A stretch of 13,866 bases of DNA from Acetobacteraceae bacterium UBA6159 (GTDB taxonomy: Bacteria > Pseudomonadota > Alphaproteobacteria > Acetobacterales > Acetobacteraceae): positions 1 through 13,866 of the forward strand of contig DIUL01000125.1 of NCBI GenBank assembly GCA_002422345.1. The letters run 5' to 3'. The notes under the pieces were generated by a model, which saw only the letters and a list, made by a program, of their open reading frames with translations, was not told where the DNA came from and did no database searches. This document shows, in pieces, positions 13,105-13,866 of this stretch; the stretch's first letter is position 1; every line of letters begins with the position of its first letter. The position numbers were made by a program, and so were the translations under genes.

Positions 13105-13866
13105 ATGAGCCTGATGAAGGAAAGCCGGAACAACGCCACCATCCGAGTCACGGACCGGGTTTGGTCGACCTTGCAGGATCATCGCATCGCGTTTCGGAAG
13201 CTGGATCGGGAGAAGGTCCGGGCGATCGTGCTCGACAAGAACGTGGTGGTCGAGGAGTACACGACCGTCTCGACCACGCGGCTGCAGACGATGGGCGCGC
13301 ACAGCTACCTGATGGACAATGTCGTGTTCGAGTCCGTCGGGCGGTATTGTTCGATCGCCCATGGGGTCGCGGTGATGGGCGTCCGCCATCCCTTGGAGTC
13401 GGTCACGACGTCGAATGTGACCTATGTGGCGCGTCTGCAATCGGCGATCTGGGCGCGCCAGGACTTCCTTGGCGCCGAGACCTCCTTGCGCGCGCCCCGC
13501 TCCCTGCAGGAAACGCTGCCGGTGATCGAGAACGATGTCTGGATCGGCAACAACGTCCTCCTGAAGCGCGGGATCACCCTGCACACGGGCTGCGTCGTCG
13601 GCGCCGGCTCGATCGTTACCAAGGACGTGCCGCCTTATGCGATCGTCGCCGGCAACCCGGCCCGGATCATCCGCATGCGCTTCAACGAGGACCTCGCGGC
13701 GCGGTTGCTGGCGAGCGCCTGGTGGGAAAAGCACCCCAAGGCCGTGATGTCGGGCAACCTGCAGGACCCGGAGCGGTTCCTTGATGAGATCGCCGCGGCC
13801 GAACCCCATACCTATCGCACCCTGACCTGGCGGGACCTGGTGTCAGGGGAATCGGGTGAAGCCCTT
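13105..13866 (+). CDS. CatB-like hexapeptide-repeat O-acetyltransferase, partial at right edge
   Basis: The first 254 residues are visible with no stop before the edge. The left-handed beta-helix (XAT/LbH) fold uses acetyl-CoA to acetylate a sugar or xenobiotic hydroxyl. Seen: an early coil series VVVEEYTTVSTTRLQTMG (47-64); SVGRYCSIAHGVAVMGVRHPLESVTTS (77-103), with probable catalytic His95; then the hexapeptide repeats VIENDVWIGNNVLLKRGITLHTGCVVGAGSIVTKDV (140-175) and PPYAIVAGNPARIIR (176-190), which end the helix. Visible length already exceeds typical CatB (about 210 aa), so a C-terminal extension exists. The start is ATG at 13105; a GTG directly before it is in frame. GGGGA lies eight bases upstream. 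Surface-glycan acetylation is the likeliest role, an inference also supported by the GT9 gene nearby. Not necessarily an antibiotic resistance gene. Confidence 0.9.
   Translation, partial: MSLMKESRNNATIRVTDRVWSTLQDHRIAFRKLDREKVRAIVLDKNVVVEEYTTVSTTRLQTMGAHSYLMDNVVFESVGRYCSIAHGVAVMGVRHPLESVTTSNVTYVARLQSAIWARQDFLGAETSLRAPRSLQETLPVIENDVWIGNNVLLKRGITLHTGCVVGAGSIVTKDVPPYAIVAGNPARIIRMRFNEDLAARLLASAWWEKHPKAVMSGNLQDPERFLDEIAAAEPHTYRTLTWRDLVSGESGEAL

Noticed and set aside
12955..13809. Upstream extension of the 207-aa minus-strand protein to 492 residues
   Set aside because: The extra 285 residues are antisense to the hexapeptide acetyltransferase and look non-coding. GGAGGA before the ATG at 12954 fixes the start.
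13105..13866. Chloramphenicol-resistance call for the acetyltransferase
   Set aside because: CatB-like folds are shared by many sugar O-acetyltransferases. The longer C-terminus and chromosomal context do not favour resistance.

Overview
The window is high-GC DNA, tightly packed, with frequent 1-4 nt start/stop overlaps. It looks chromosomal and alphaproteobacterial. An ECF sigma factor of the RpoE/ChrR type, a TTAA-N7-TTAA (CtrA-like) box, a GT9 glycosyltransferase and a Tat-like signal all fit; Acetobacteraceae or another Rhodospirillales lineage is my best guess, from style only. I saw no rRNA, tRNA, CRISPR array or complete transposon.

Left half (1-7164): a divergent stress locus. On the minus strand, in transcription order, are an ECF sigma factor (rpoE), its zinc/cupin anti-sigma factor (chrR), an alpha/beta-hydrolase lipoprotein, a DUF1295 membrane protein and a cyclopropane-fatty-acid-synthase-like methyltransferase that runs off the left edge. 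These five genes overlap or sit at most 7 nt apart. On the plus strand are an FAD amine-oxidase-like protein, a DUF1365 protein, a DUF6134 Tat-type exported protein and a Blc-type lipocalin lipoprotein. Between the two arms I find two mirror-image promoters. Each reads TGATCC, 18 bp, then CGTA-type -10, and they form the arms of one inverted repeat (3554-3626). This is the layout of the singlet-oxygen regulon known from Rhodobacter sphaeroides RpoE-ChrR, where CFA-like methyltransferases and flavin enzymes modify unsaturated acyl chains (cyclopropane and furan fatty acids). The likely joint job is to sense photo-oxidative membrane stress and then modify, repair and traffic lipids. The hydrolase lipoprotein and the DUF6134 protein are the less familiar members.

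Middle (7165-11196): a convergent intergenic region with three consecutive hairpins. It is followed by three minus-strand genes in transcription order: GT9 glycosyltransferase, DHA2-type MFS exporter (start overlaps the GT9 stop by one base) and an FAD-linked D-2-hydroxyacid oxidoreductase.

Right part (11197-13866): a short divergent regulatory region holds a 15-bp palindrome and a CtrA-like box. Then come a secreted endonuclease/exonuclease/phosphatase-family protein (+), a compound palindromic terminator or repeat, an unrecognised 207-aa protein (-), and a hexapeptide-repeat O-acetyltransferase (+) cut by the right edge.

The first 21 bases do not continue the methyltransferase as its family would predict. 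The gene may be interrupted there, for example by a mobile-element end or a contig junction.
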